A stretch of 64,000 nucleotides of DNA, from contig NZ_BMQY01000004.1 of assembly GCF_014648355.1 (NCBI RefSeq), positions 643,571 through 707,570 on the forward strand, written 5' to 3'. The stretch's first letter is position 1; each line of letters starts with the position of its first letter. A program made the translations under genes and the position numbers. The notes beneath the pieces were generated by a model. That model did not search any database. It had not been told where the DNA came from and saw only the letters and a program-made list of their open reading frames with translations. This DNA comes from Couchioplanes azureus (GTDB taxonomy: Bacteria; Actinomycetota; Actinomycetes; Mycobacteriales; Micromonosporaceae). Shown here one piece after another: positions 42,897-51,744 of this stretch.

Positions 42897-43604
42897 TTAT
42901 GGCTGCCCGGCCACCGGCGTACGGCCGGTCAGCAGATCCGCCACCCGGTAGAGCGAACCCAGCAGGTACGGGATCGACTCCGGATCCTTCAGCCGGCCCG
43001 GCGTGCAGGTCATCAGGTCGGTGCCGGACAGCGTCCAGGCCGGCGCGGCGCCCTGCACGTGGGCGGCGAGCAGGGCCGGGCTCAGCGCGTACGGGGAGGA
43101 GGCCGGCTCGCCCACCACCCGGAAGTCCTTGTCGAACTGCTCGTTGCCCAGCGTCGAGCCCGCGCCGAACAGCGCCCGGCCCCACTTGGCGAGCGTCCCC
43201 CGGGGCTGGACCCCCAGGTACGGCGACGGCCGGTCGAGATGCACCACGAGCACCGTGTAGTGATGCGTGGTCGAGTGCGTGCCGTGCGTCGTGCCGCCCT
43301 GGCCGTCCGAGGTGCTGGTCGTGGTGGTCTCGGTGTACGAGTAGTCGGCGACGCTGGCCCGGCGCCCCCACAACGGCCCGGTCAGCGCGAGCGTCACGCC
43401 CCGCCGGTTGCGGCCCGGCAGCCGCGCGCTCCAGTCGACCGCGGGACGGTCCACCAGCGTCCAGCCGTGGGCGGAGGCCCAGCCGTGCAACGCCTCCCGG
43501 CGTTCGCGCTCGCGGCGCCGGCCGGCGGCCACGCCGAGGACCACCAGGGCGACCACGGCGACCACGCACAGGCCCATCACACCGGAGATCGCGACTGCGT
43601 CCAT
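42897..43604 (-). CDS. hypothetical membrane-anchored protein
   Basis: 235 residues. One N-terminal membrane helix (VMGLCVVAVVALVVLGVAAG) is followed by a basic stretch and a soluble domain with GWTLVDRPAVDW and a Thr/His-rich segment (TETTTTSTSDGQGG). The family is not recognised. The ATG at 43604 places the helix near the N-terminus. It is transcribed together with the downstream PH-like membrane protein. Confidence 0.72.
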   Translation of the reverse strand: MDAVAISGVMGLCVVAVVALVVLGVAAGRRRERERREALHGWASAHGWTLVDRPAVDWSARLPGRNRRGVTLALTGPLWGRRASVADYSYTETTTTSTSDGQGGTTHGTHSTTHHYTVLVVHLDRPSPYLGVQPRGTLAKWGRALFGAGSTLGNEQFDKDFRVVGEPASSPYALSPALLAAHVQGAAPAWTLSGTDLMTCTPGRLKDPESIPYLLGSLYRVADLLTGRTPVAGQP

Positions 43605-43718
43605 GGCCGGACAGCTTGCCACGCCGGTGCCGGTCCGGACACGGCACGACCGGTCAGAGTGCAGGCGGTCCGCCCCGGCAGGGGATCAGACCCGGCGGGG
43701 CTCAGGAGCGGGCGGGGC

Positions 43719-44735
43719 TCAGGAGCGGGCGGTGATCGTGGGCAGCCCGACGGTGTCGGCGTCGAGCTGCTCGCCGTCGACCACCTGCTCGACCGGCTCC
43801 ACGCCCGCCGCGGCGGCGACCGCCTCCGCCTGGGCCTCCGAGATGACGCCCAGCTTCGCCAGCTGCCGGGTGTAGCTGCGGGTCGCCGTCCAGAGCTTGT
43901 AGATCAGCAGCAGCTCGAACGCCGTCAGCAGCACCGCGGACACGATCGTCACCGGGATGATCTGGCCGGCCAGCGGGCCGACGATGAAGACGAACATCTG
44001 GAACTCGATGCCGCTGAACAGGTGCGCGCGGATCCGCTGGCGGACCAGCATGTTGCGCAGGCGTACGAAGGCGCTGAACTTCGCGCGGAAGTCGCCGTAC
44101 ACGTCGACCACGGGCCGCTCGGCACCCCTGCCGTCGGTGGCCGTGGAGACCGCGCTCACCGCGCCCACCGGGTGCTCGACGCCGGCCTCCTCGACGAACA
44201 TCGGCCGGGCCGCGTTCTCACCCTGCGCCGCCTCCAGGCGCCGCCGCATGTCGTTCTTGACCTTGCCCATCTGCAGGGCGTTGAGGTAGCGGAAGCCGTC
44301 CAGGAAGATGACCACGCCGGCCATCCACAGGTAGCGGATGTCGTCCGTCTGCGCGTACTGGCCGGCCATGAGGGCGACCCCGCAGACGACCACGCGCAGC
44401 CGGTCGAAGACGTAGTCGAGCCACGAGCCGAAGACCGAGCCGTTGCCCTTGAGCCGGGCGATCTTGCCGTCCATGCAGTCGAGCACGAAGCTGAGGTGGA
44501 AGACCAGCGCGCCGGCCACCAGCCACGGGTAGTCACCGGCGGCGAAGCACGCGGCGGCGACGAGGCCGAGCACGAAGGCACCCATGGTCAACAGGTTGGG
44601 CGTGATCCACCGCACCGGCGCGACGAGCCAGACGAGCCGCGAGGCCAGCGGGTCCACCAGCCAGACGGTCCACCACGCGTCGCGATCCTTGTACGTGCGG
44701 GTCCGGATCTCCCCGAGCGTGAACCGTTGTGCCAT
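43719..44735 (-). CDS. CDP-alcohol phosphatidyltransferase family protein
   Basis: 338 residues. The signature is complete: the segment from DCMDGKIAR to GSWLDYVFD fits D-x2-DG-x2-AR-x8-G-x3-D-x3-D, which binds metal and the CDP-alcohol. About six membrane helices surround it. A cytoplasmic insertion of about 60 residues (EGAQGENAARPM to VVDVYGDF) is larger than in the core family. It joins an alcohol or phospho-sugar to a lipid phosphate; which one is unknown. Confidence 0.9.
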   Translation of the reverse strand: MAQRFTLGEIRTRTYKDRDAWWTVWLVDPLASRLVWLVAPVRWITPNLLTMGAFVLGLVAAACFAAGDYPWLVAGALVFHLSFVLDCMDGKIARLKGNGSVFGSWLDYVFDRLRVVVCGVALMAGQYAQTDDIRYLWMAGVVIFLDGFRYLNALQMGKVKNDMRRRLEAAQGENAARPMFVEEAGVEHPVGAVSAVSTATDGRGAERPVVDVYGDFRAKFSAFVRLRNMLVRQRIRAHLFSGIEFQMFVFIVGPLAGQIIPVTIVSAVLLTAFELLLIYKLWTATRSYTRQLAKLGVISEAQAEAVAAAAGVEPVEQVVDGEQLDADTVGLPTITARS

Positions 44736-45096
44736 GCAACAACTCCACCGTGCCGACGAACAAATGAATACTGAGACGCGCGGACATTACCGGAGACCGG
44801 TTCGCAGCAAAAAGGGCCGGCCAAAAACCTGGACATACGACGTGAAGGTCGGCCTTACGGTCGGCACCGGGATGAACGCCCGGCCGACGGTGCCGGCCCC
44901 GGGGCGGAACTGCGGCTTCGTGATCTCCCCCGGCCGCACGTCCGGGCCCGCACCGGCGGTGGGCCCGTGACCAGGATCACCGCGACCGGCCCGGCACCGA
45001 CACGTCAGCCGTCCGGGCGACAGCGCTGTTGGCCGGGCCGTCCGCGCGTGTCAGGATTCCCGCAGGACTGGCCGGCAGCGTTCTGCGGGGGGATGA
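44736..45096. other. 361-bp intergenic gap
   Basis: This gap separates the divergent phosphatidyltransferase and HPRT-like genes. It contains an A-rich stretch (around 44806-44828) and GC-rich sequence with short inverted arms, presumably two promoters. No reading frame, RNA gene or known regulatory motif is recognisable. Confidence 0.4.
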
Positions 45097-45645
45097 GTGG
45101 ACGCCGAGCACGTGGCGGGCGACCTGGAGTCGGTGCTGTTCACCGAGGAACAGATCCTGCTCCGCGTCGGCGAGCTCGCCGCCGCGATCGGCAAGGACTA
45201 CGCCGGGCGCGAGCTCGTCCTCGTCGGCGTGCTGGGCGGAGCCGCGACGTTCACCGTGGACCTGGCCCGGGCCCTGCCGAGCCGGGTCGAGGTCGGCTGG
45301 ATGGCGATGCGCTCGTACACGACGAGCAAGCGCAGCTCGGGCGCCGTACGCCTGCTCAAGGACCTCGATCTGGACATCGAGGGGCGCGACGTGATCATCG
45401 TGGAGACGGTGGTCGACACGGGCCTGACCATGTCCTGGCTGATCGCCAGCCTCCAGCAGCGCCGGCCCGCCTCGCTCGCCGTCTGCGCGCTGCTGCGCCG
45501 GCCGCACAGCCCCGCGTTCGACGTGCCGACGTACGTCGGATTCGACGTGGATCCCGGCCTCGTCGTGGGCTACGGCCTGGACTACCGCGGTCAGTACCGC
45601 AATCTGCGCTGCGCCGCCGTCCTGGCCCCGCACGCCGTCCGCTGA
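45097..45645 (+). CDS. hypoxanthine phosphoribosyltransferase-like protein with altered active site
   Basis: 182 residues aligning with HPRT: SYTTSKRSSGAVRLLKDLD (flexible loop), the PRPP motif region VETVVDTGLTMS, and GYGLDYRGQYRNL. Three conserved positions look changed: the PPi-loop Lys/Arg is Gly in VGVLGGA, the second acid of the Glu-Asp pair is Thr in ETVVDTG, and the purine-contacting Lys is Gly in DPGLVVGY. It may therefore be weakly active or a regulator. The GTG at 45097 follows GGGGGG. Confidence 0.8.
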   Translation: MDAEHVAGDLESVLFTEEQILLRVGELAAAIGKDYAGRELVLVGVLGGAATFTVDLARALPSRVEVGWMAMRSYTTSKRSSGAVRLLKDLDLDIEGRDVIIVETVVDTGLTMSWLIASLQQRRPASLAVCALLRRPHSPAFDVPTYVGFDVDPGLVVGYGLDYRGQYRNLRCAAVLAPHAVR

Positions 45646-45702
45646 GGCCGCCCGCCGCCGCCGTGGGCCGGCGCGGCCCGCCCGGCACGCTCCCCCGCTC
45701 GC

Positions 45703-45753
45703 GCCGTGCCGCGCACGCCGCCGTGCCGCGCACGCCGCCGTGCCGCGCACGCT
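45703..45753. repeat. 17-bp tandem repeat, three copies
   Basis: GCCGTGCCGCGCACGCC repeats at 45703, 45720 and 45737, with a diverged fourth unit after. It fills part of the 201-base gap between the HPRT-like and PAC2 genes. Confidence 0.75.
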
Positions 45754-45846
45754 GCCGCGCCGCGGGCCGGCGCACGGCGCGGCCGCCGAGTGGGATTCCG
45801 TGACGGCACGTAGGCTCTGGGTACTGAGGTACGAAAGGTTGGCATC

Positions 45847-46716
45847 GTGACAGAGTTCGACGGCCTCCCCCTGCTGCGCTCCCCCGTGGCGATCGCCGCC
45901 TTCGAGGGGTGGAACGACGCCGCCGACGCGTCGACGGCCGCGGTGGAGCACCTCGAGCAGGTGTGGCAGGCCCGGGAGATCACCACCATCGACCCGGAGG
46001 AGTTCTACGACTTCCAGGTCAGCCGCCCGACCATCACCATGGCGGAGGGTGAGACCCGCAAGATCGAATGGCCCACGACCCGGTTCAGCGTGGCCAGCCC
46101 GCCCGGCACCGAGCGTGACGTGGTGCTCATCCGCGGCATCGAGCCGAGCATGAAGTGGCGCACCTTCTGCGAGCAGATCCTCGAGGTCTGCCACAGCCTG
46201 GAGGTGGACCGGATCGTGCTGCTGGGCGCGCTGCTGGCGGACGTACCGTACACGCGGCCCCTGCCGATCAGCGGCACCGCCTCGGAGAAGGCCGTCGCCG
46301 AGAAGTACAAGGTCGTGCCCACCCGCTACGACGGCCCCACCGGCATCGTCGGCGTCCTGCAGGAGGCGGCCGGGCGCGCCCAGCTCGACGCCCTCTCCTT
46401 CTGGGTGCACGTCCCCCACTACGCCAACAACCCGCCCTGCCCGAAGGCGACGCTGGCGCTGCTCAGCCGCCTCGAGGACGTGCTCGACCTGCCGGTGCCG
46501 CTCGCGGACCTCGCCGAGGAGGCCGACGAGTGGGAGAAGCGCGTCCGGGCCGCCGCGGAGCAGGACGCCGAGCTCGGCGAGTACGTCCGCGAACTGGAGG
46601 AACGCGTCGGCGACGAGGGCATCAAGCCGCTGACCGGCGACGAGATCGCCAGCGAGTTCGAGAAGTACCTGCGCCGGCGCGGCGGCTCGGCCGGTCCGAC
46701 CGCCGGATCCTGGTGA
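45847..46716 (+). CDS. PAC2 family protein
   Basis: 289 residues of the PAC2 (proteasome assembly chaperone 2-like) family common in actinobacteria: VAIAAFEGWNDAADAS, VVLIRGIEPSMKWRTF, RIVLLGALLADVPYTRP and a helical C-terminus. Some actinobacterial members are implicated in proteasome-independent roles and the function is unresolved, despite the resemblance to a eukaryotic 20S assembly factor. A GTG at 45847 follows AAAGG. It is on its own transcript. Confidence 0.87.
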   Translation: MTEFDGLPLLRSPVAIAAFEGWNDAADASTAAVEHLEQVWQAREITTIDPEEFYDFQVSRPTITMAEGETRKIEWPTTRFSVASPPGTERDVVLIRGIEPSMKWRTFCEQILEVCHSLEVDRIVLLGALLADVPYTRPLPISGTASEKAVAEKYKVVPTRYDGPTGIVGVLQEAAGRAQLDALSFWVHVPHYANNPPCPKATLALLSRLEDVLDLPVPLADLAEEADEWEKRVRAAAEQDAELGEYVRELEERVGDEGIKPLTGDEIASEFEKYLRRRGGSAGPTAGSW

Positions 46717-46822
46717 GCCGCACCGCTTCCTCGACTCGTCCACCCGGGACGGTCGGGGTCGGCCCCTCCCGACGGGCATGGCCCCGCGCGGACGCGGAGC
46801 CATGCCGGGGGAAACGGGCCGG

Positions 46823-47176
46823 CTAGCGCCAGAAGGTCGCGACGGCGGCGTTGACGAGGGTCATGGCGATGATGCCGATGAAGTGACCCCGGTTGACGTC
46901 CTCGCGCTTGCGCCGCCACGGGACGAACACCATCACGAGGATCAGGATCGCGACGACCAGCTTGACGGCGAGCCTGGCCGGGTCGGGCTGTGCGTCGCCG
47001 TCACGGGGAAGCGGCGCGGAGAGGGCCAGGCCGGTCAGCACCTGGATGATCGCGCCCCACAGCATGGCCGGGTTGATCCGCAGCTTGCCCGAGACGAACT
47101 GGACGATCGCACCGCCGAGCAGCAGCGCGAAGCCGACGAGATGCGCGTAGCGCAGGACCAACCGCAGAGCCTCCAT
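46823..47176 (-). CDS. four-helix integral membrane protein
   Basis: 117 residues with about four hydrophobic helices (LVGFALLLGGAIVQFV, MLWGAIIQVLTGLAL, LAVKLVVAILILVMVFV, FIGIIAMTLVNAAVATF). No signal peptide and no enzymatic motif. The start at ATG 47176 precedes a short cytoplasmic N-terminus. It diverges from the GntR gene. Family not recognised. Confidence 0.75.
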   Translation of the reverse strand: MEALRLVLRYAHLVGFALLLGGAIVQFVSGKLRINPAMLWGAIIQVLTGLALSAPLPRDGDAQPDPARLAVKLVVAILILVMVFVPWRRKREDVNRGHFIGIIAMTLVNAAVATFWR

Positions 47177-47285
47177 GGCGAGACAGCCTAATGGTCACCC
47201 GGAACGCCGCCGGCCGGCAGGTGCCCGTGTGCGCCGTCGCGGCTCCGGCGTGTCGGTGCGGCACGGCGCACCACCCGTACGGCAT

Positions 47286-47299
47286 CCTAGGAACCTAGG
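47286..47299. promoter_or_regulatory. double CCTAGG element before the GntR gene
   Basis: CCTAGG-AA-CCTAGG, each half being palindromic, lies 17 bases before the GntR start codon and overlaps its probable promoter. It is a candidate autoregulatory operator. Confidence 0.35.
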
Positions 47300-47315
47300 G
47301 TCTGGAGGTCGGAGC

Positions 47316-48107
47316 ATGACGATCAATCCTGGCGCCGCCGAGTTCCCGCATCGGCAGATCGCCGCCCAGCTGAAGGAGCGCATCCGGCGCGGCGACTGGC
47401 AGCCCGGCGAGCGGCTGCCGTCGATCCCGGCCATGGCCGAGATGTTCGGCGTGGCCAAGCAGACGGTGCAACGGACGGTCGACCAGCTGCGGGTCGAGGG
47501 CGTGCTGATCACCAAGCCCGGCTCCGGCACGTACGTCCGCGGCACCCGGCGCCGCCTCAACCGACTCTCCCGGGGCCGCTACGGCGTGCACCGCGGCTAC
47601 CACGCCGACCTCGCCGCGCGGTACCGCCAGCAGCTCACCCGCGTCGGCCGCGAGGCCGCCCCGCCGGAGGTGGCCGACGCGTTCGGCGTCCGCGACGGCA
47701 CCGAGATGCTGGTACGGCGCCACGTCGTGCGCACCGACGACGCCACGGTCGAGGTCGGCGCCTCCTGGTTCCGGGTCACCGACACCACCGGCACCTCCCT
47801 GGAACGCCTGGAGGCCTTCGGGCGCCCGCTCTACCAGGAGGCCGAGGAGGCGATCGGACGCCGGTACGCCTCGGCGACGGACACGATCAGCGCGCGCCAG
47901 CCGAGCCGGGAGGAGGCGGAGATCCTGCAGATCCGGCCGGACACGCCGGTGCTGCACCTGCTGCACGTGGCCTTCGACGAGACGCGCAAGCCGATCGAGG
48001 TGGCGCAGGCGACGTGGCCCGGCCCGATGACGACGCTCACCGAGGAGTACCGGATCCCGGCGCCGGCGCCCGAGCCGGATCCCGACCCCGGCCTCAGCCT
48101 CGCGTGA
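47316..48107 (+). CDS. GntR/HutC-type transcriptional regulator with UTRA domain
   Basis: 263 residues. Winged helix at about 15-75 (QLKERIRRGDWQPGERLPS, VAKQTVQRTVDQLRVEGVL) and a UTRA effector domain at about 90-250 (EMLVRRHVVRTDDATVEV, FGRPLYQEAEEAIGRRYA). Such proteins sense sugars, amino acids or nucleosides and repress adjacent operons, but the nearest genes give no clue. The ATG at 47316 follows GGAGG. Confidence 0.9.
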   Translation: MTINPGAAEFPHRQIAAQLKERIRRGDWQPGERLPSIPAMAEMFGVAKQTVQRTVDQLRVEGVLITKPGSGTYVRGTRRRLNRLSRGRYGVHRGYHADLAARYRQQLTRVGREAAPPEVADAFGVRDGTEMLVRRHVVRTDDATVEVGASWFRVTDTTGTSLERLEAFGRPLYQEAEEAIGRRYASATDTISARQPSREEAEILQIRPDTPVLHLLHVAFDETRKPIEVAQATWPGPMTTLTEEYRIPAPAPEPDPDPGLSLA

Positions 48108-48212
48108 CGGGCAGGGTCGCGCACGGCCCCAGCGCGGGGAAACCCGGCACCGCCACCCCGCGCCGCAGCTCGGCGTCCGGCCTGGCGACCTCGCCCGCGG
48201 AGCCGCAGGCCC

Positions 48213-49451
48213 CTAGAGCCGGACGCCGAGCAGCGCGTCGACCGTCGCGGCCATGAGGGCCGGTGCGGCCGGGTCGTCGCCGGCCCCCGACAGCGCCGCC
48301 TCCGCCCAGGCGTCGACCAGCGCGAGCGCCGCCGGGGTGTCCAGATCCCGGTGCAGCGCCTCGCGGACCGACGCGAGCAGGCCCTCGCCCGACGGGCCGG
48401 ACGGCGCGGCCGCCGCCTCACGCCACCGGGACAGGCGCAGCTGGCCCGCCTTGAGGACGTCGTCGGTCCACTGGCGGTCGCTGCGGTAGTGGTCGGCCAT
48501 CAGGCCGAGGCGGATCGCCATCGGGTCGACGCCGTCGCCGCGCAGGCGGGACACGAAGACGAGGTTGCCCTTGGACTTGGACATCTTCTCGCCGTCGAGG
48601 CCGATCATGCCCGCGTGCACGTAGTGGGCGGCGAACGGCGCCGCGCCGGTGAGGCGCTCGGCGTGGGCCGCGGAGCACTCGTGGTGGGGGTAGAGCAGGT
48701 CGTTGCCGCCGCCCTGGACGTCGATCGTGGTGCCGAGCAGGCCCAGGGCGATGGTCGCGCACTCGATGTGCCAGCCGGGGCGGCCCGGGCCCAGGTCGCC
48801 GCCGTCCCAGGCGGGCTCGCCCTCGCGGGCGCCGCGCCACAGCAGCGGGTCGAGCGGGTCGCGCTTGCCGGGACGCTCCGGGTCGCCGCCGCGCTCGGCG
48901 GAAAGCTTGCGCATCTCGTCGCGCGACAGGTGGGACTCGTAGCCGAACCTGGGCGCCGCCGCCACGGAGAAGTAGACGTCGCCGGTGCCGTCGTCGAGCG
49001 GGTACGCCGCGCCGTCGGCGACCAGCTCCCGCACGTGGGCGGCGATGGCCGGGATGGACTCCACCGCGCCGACGTAGTGCGCGGGCGGGATGATCCGCAA
49101 CGCCTCCATGTCCTCGCGGAACAGGGCGGTCTCGCGCATCGCCAGCACGATCCAGTCCTCGCCGTCGCGGGCGGCGCGCTCCAGCAGCGGATCGTCGATG
49201 TCGGTCACGTTCTGCACGTAGCGCACGTCGAGGCCGGCGTCGCGCCAGGCGCGTTGGACCAGGTCGAACGTGATCATCGTGGCGGCGTGGCCCAGGTGCG
49301 TGGCGTCGTAGGGGGTGATCCCGCAGACGTACATCGTCGCGATGCCCCCCGGCGTGGTGGGGGCGATCGTGCGGCGGGCCGAGTCGAACAGGGCCGGCGG
49401 AGCGGCGTCTCCCGGCAGCGTCGGCACGTCGTGCCCGGTCCAAGCGTCCAT
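48213..49451 (-). CDS. mshC: cysteine:1D-myo-inosityl 2-amino-2-deoxy-alpha-D-glucopyranoside ligase MshC
   Basis: 412 residues, a class I cysteinyl-tRNA synthetase-like ligase. YVCGITPYDATHLGHA carries the zinc Cys and HIGH-type motif, GWHIECATI the second zinc region, and GEKMSKSKGN the KMSKS loop. It lacks the tRNA-binding domain, which separates MshC from CysRS. It catalyses the penultimate step of mycothiol synthesis. The chosen ATG (49451) gives the usual family length. It ends a conserved gene run (49515-52797). Confidence 0.95.
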   Translation of the reverse strand: MDAWTGHDVPTLPGDAAPPALFDSARRTIAPTTPGGIATMYVCGITPYDATHLGHAATMITFDLVQRAWRDAGLDVRYVQNVTDIDDPLLERAARDGEDWIVLAMRETALFREDMEALRIIPPAHYVGAVESIPAIAAHVRELVADGAAYPLDDGTGDVYFSVAAAPRFGYESHLSRDEMRKLSAERGGDPERPGKRDPLDPLLWRGAREGEPAWDGGDLGPGRPGWHIECATIALGLLGTTIDVQGGGNDLLYPHHECSAAHAERLTGAAPFAAHYVHAGMIGLDGEKMSKSKGNLVFVSRLRGDGVDPMAIRLGLMADHYRSDRQWTDDVLKAGQLRLSRWREAAAAPSGPSGEGLLASVREALHRDLDTPAALALVDAWAEAALSGAGDDPAAPALMAATVDALLGVRL

Positions 49452-49514
49452 GGTCAAAAGCCTATCGAGAGCCGCCGACACTTCCGCACGGGCGTGAGTA
49501 AAGACTCAGGGCGC

Positions 49515-50330
49515 TCAGATCGGGGGCCAGGGCACGGCCGGCCAGTCCTGCGGGGGCGCCGGGAACGTCCCGGCCCGCACCAGCCTGCGCACCCGCAGGG
49601 ACGCGTGCTGCACCTCGGACACCGTGAGGTGCTCCTCGAGCCGCTGTCCCAGCCCCGCGTCGAGCAGCTCCCCGAGCCGGCGCAGCACCTCGATCGACTC
49701 CGGCGGGATCGGCTTGCCGGTCCAGCCCCACAGCACCGTGCGCAGCTTGTTCTCCACGTGGAAGGAGACCCCGTGGTCGACGCCGTGGACGCCGCCGCCG
49801 GCGGCGTACAGCACGTGGCCGCCCTTGCGGTCGGCGTTGTTGATGACCGCGTCCAGCAGGGCCAGACGGGCCAGGCGGGGGTCGTCGGCGTGGGCCAGCG
49901 CGTACGCGTCGCCGGCTTCGTCGCGGGCCGCGGCGACCGGGAACCAGCCCTGCGGCACCTCGTACGCCGGGACGAAGCCGATCAGTGCCTCGGCGCCGGG
50001 CGGCTCGTCGATCCAGAGCTGGCAGGCGCCCGGCCCGAGCGGCCCGTCGCGCAGGATCGTGGGCGGCACCAGGCCCCAGCCCGTCGCCTGGGAGACCAGG
50101 AACGCCGCCACCTCGCGGCCGGCCAGGGTGCCGTCCGGGAAGTCCCACAGCGGGCGCTCACCCTGCACCGGCTTGTAGACGCAGCGGCGGGTGAGCCCGT
50201 CGAGGGTGATCTCGGCGCGCAGGGTGGTGTTGGAGGCGTCGACCAGCCGGCCCTCGAGCTCCAGGGTCCCCCGGGTGAGCAGCTCGAGGGCGTCCTCCTC
50301 GGCGAGCACGGATGAGGACTCCGTCGTCAC
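49515..50330 (-). CDS. SCO1664-family protein (PI3/PI4-kinase-like)
   Basis: 271 residues. CVYKPVQGERPLWDFPDG and DAVINNADRKGGHVLYAAGG with VHGVDHG resemble the P-loop, catalytic (NADRK) and metal (DHG) motifs of the phosphatidylinositol-kinase-like fold. This family follows mshC in actinobacteria. The GTG start at 50330 overlaps the DUF3090 stop by four bases (GTGA). Its substrate is not known. Confidence 0.88.
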   Translation of the reverse strand: MTTESSSVLAEEDALELLTRGTLELEGRLVDASNTTLRAEITLDGLTRRCVYKPVQGERPLWDFPDGTLAGREVAAFLVSQATGWGLVPPTILRDGPLGPGACQLWIDEPPGAEALIGFVPAYEVPQGWFPVAAARDEAGDAYALAHADDPRLARLALLDAVINNADRKGGHVLYAAGGGVHGVDHGVSFHVENKLRTVLWGWTGKPIPPESIEVLRRLGELLDAGLGQRLEEHLTVSEVQHASLRVRRLVRAGTFPAPPQDWPAVPWPPI

Positions 50331-50920
50331 CGGTGATAGCCGTTGTGCCGGGGACAGAGGTGGCCCGCCGGGTCGAGCGGCTGGCCGCAGAGCGGGCACG
50401 GCGGCCGGCCGGCCGCGACCACCCGCCGGGCGCGGTCGATGAACGCGCGGGTCGCCTCGGGGGTGAGGCGTACGCGCAGGCGGTCGAGGTCGTCGTCGGG
50501 CTCGTCGTCCTCGTCGTCGTCGAGCGGTTCCTCGTCGTCCTCGTCGCCGGCGAGATCGGCCTCCGCGTCGCCCTCCCCCGCCTCGATCGCCTCGATGACG
50601 ACCGTGGTGGTGTCGACGTCGAAGGCGAGGCCGAGCGTGCCGACGCGGAACTCCTCGTCGACCGGAGTGTCGAGGGGCTCGTTGTCGCTGGCCGCCGCCG
50701 GCGACGTCTCGGGCAGCTCGACGCCGAAGCGCCGGCTGGCCTCGGTGAGCAGCTCTTCCAGCTTCTCGGCGAGCAGCGACACCTGGACCTTCTCCAGCGC
50801 CACGCTGACCACCCGCCCGCCGCCGCGGGCCTGGAGGAAGAATGTCCGGTCGCCCGGCTCGCCCACCGTCCCGGCGACGAACCGCTCCGGCGGCTCGAAG
50901 GCATGCACCTGGTGGGTCAT
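50327..50920 (-). CDS. DUF3090 family protein
   Basis: 197 residues matching DUF3090: FVAGTVGEPGDRTFFLQARG at the N-terminus and a C-terminal zinc-ribbon-like CPLCGQPLDPAGHLCPRHNG. The middle is acidic (DDEEPLDDDEDDE). It is translationally coupled to the SCO1664-like gene. Function unknown, but conserved linkage to mshC suggests a role in thiol or redox biology. Confidence 0.9.
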   Translation of the reverse strand: MTHQVHAFEPPERFVAGTVGEPGDRTFFLQARGGGRVVSVALEKVQVSLLAEKLEELLTEASRRFGVELPETSPAAASDNEPLDTPVDEEFRVGTLGLAFDVDTTTVVIEAIEAGEGDAEADLAGDEDDEEPLDDDEDDEPDDDLDRLRVRLTPEATRAFIDRARRVVAAGRPPCPLCGQPLDPAGHLCPRHNGYHR

Positions 50921-51040
50921 GACAACGACCCTATCCGCCCGCGTACCCGAGCGCGCAGCGCACCGGGCCGGTTCGCCGAGGGCGCAACGCGAGCGGCCCC
51001 GGCGGTGACAAGCTGCCTACAACGGCGTCACGCAGGGTGT

Positions 51041-51742
51041 TCAGACGCCCGCTCCGGCACCGCCCCCGACGGCGGCGTCGGACTGCGCGGCCGGGTCCAC
51101 CGCCTGACCGTCCGTCCGCGGCGGAGGCACCAGACCGGCCAGGTCGGCGGTGTCGTTGAGCCGGACCAGGAAGGGCCGGGTCGGCGTGTAGCGGATCACG
51201 CTGAGCGATGCCGGGTCGGCCACGATGCGCTGGAACTCGTCCAGGTGCAGCCCCATCGCGTCGGCCACGATCGCCTTGATCACGTCGCCGTGGCTGCAGG
51301 CCAGCCAGAGCGCCTCGGGACCGTGCTCGGCGGTCACCTGGGCGTCGCGGCGCCGGATCGCGGCCACCGCCCGCGCCGACATCGCCGCCATCGCCTCCCC
51401 GCCGGGGAAGACGACGGCGCTCGGGTGCTGCTGCACGACCGGCCAGAGCGGGTCCTGGGCCAGTTCCTTGAGCGGCCGGCCCTCCCAGGCGCCGTACCCG
51501 CACTCGACGAGCCCCTCGTCGACCACCGGGGTCACGTCGGGCAGGGCCAGCTCCAGCGTCTGCCGGCAGCGGCTCAGCGGGCTGGTCACCACCGCGGCGA
51601 GCGGCAGCTTGCGCAGCCGCTCGCCGACGCGTACGGCCTGCTCACGGCCGATGTCGTCGAGCTCGACCGGCAGCCGTCCGGCAAGCCCGCCGCTGGCGTT
51701 GGCGGTGGTACGACCGTGGCGCAGGAGCAGGACGGTGGCCAT
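51041..51742 (-). CDS. histidine phosphatase superfamily protein (MSMEG_4193-type)
   Basis: 233 residues with the catalytic LLRHGRTTAN (His8), VTSPLSRCRQT, the second-half CSHGDVIKAIV and GYGAWEGRP. This is the phosphoglycerate-mutase-like branch conserved next to DUF3090 and mshC. The tail is Ala/Gly-rich and disordered. Start codon at 51742, only two bases after the F420-oxidoreductase stop, indicating one operon. Confidence 0.88.
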   Translation of the reverse strand: MATVLLLRHGRTTANASGGLAGRLPVELDDIGREQAVRVGERLRKLPLAAVVTSPLSRCRQTLELALPDVTPVVDEGLVECGYGAWEGRPLKELAQDPLWPVVQQHPSAVVFPGGEAMAAMSARAVAAIRRRDAQVTAEHGPEALWLACSHGDVIKAIVADAMGLHLDEFQRIVADPASLSVIRYTPTRPFLVRLNDTADLAGLVPPPRTDGQAVDPAAQSDAAVGGGAGAGV

Positions 51743-51744
51743 GG

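Noticed and set aside
44584..44970. 128-codon plus-strand frame in the phosphatidyltransferase/HPRT gap
   Set aside because: It begins inside the opposite gene, lacks a ribosome site and has no coding-like composition.
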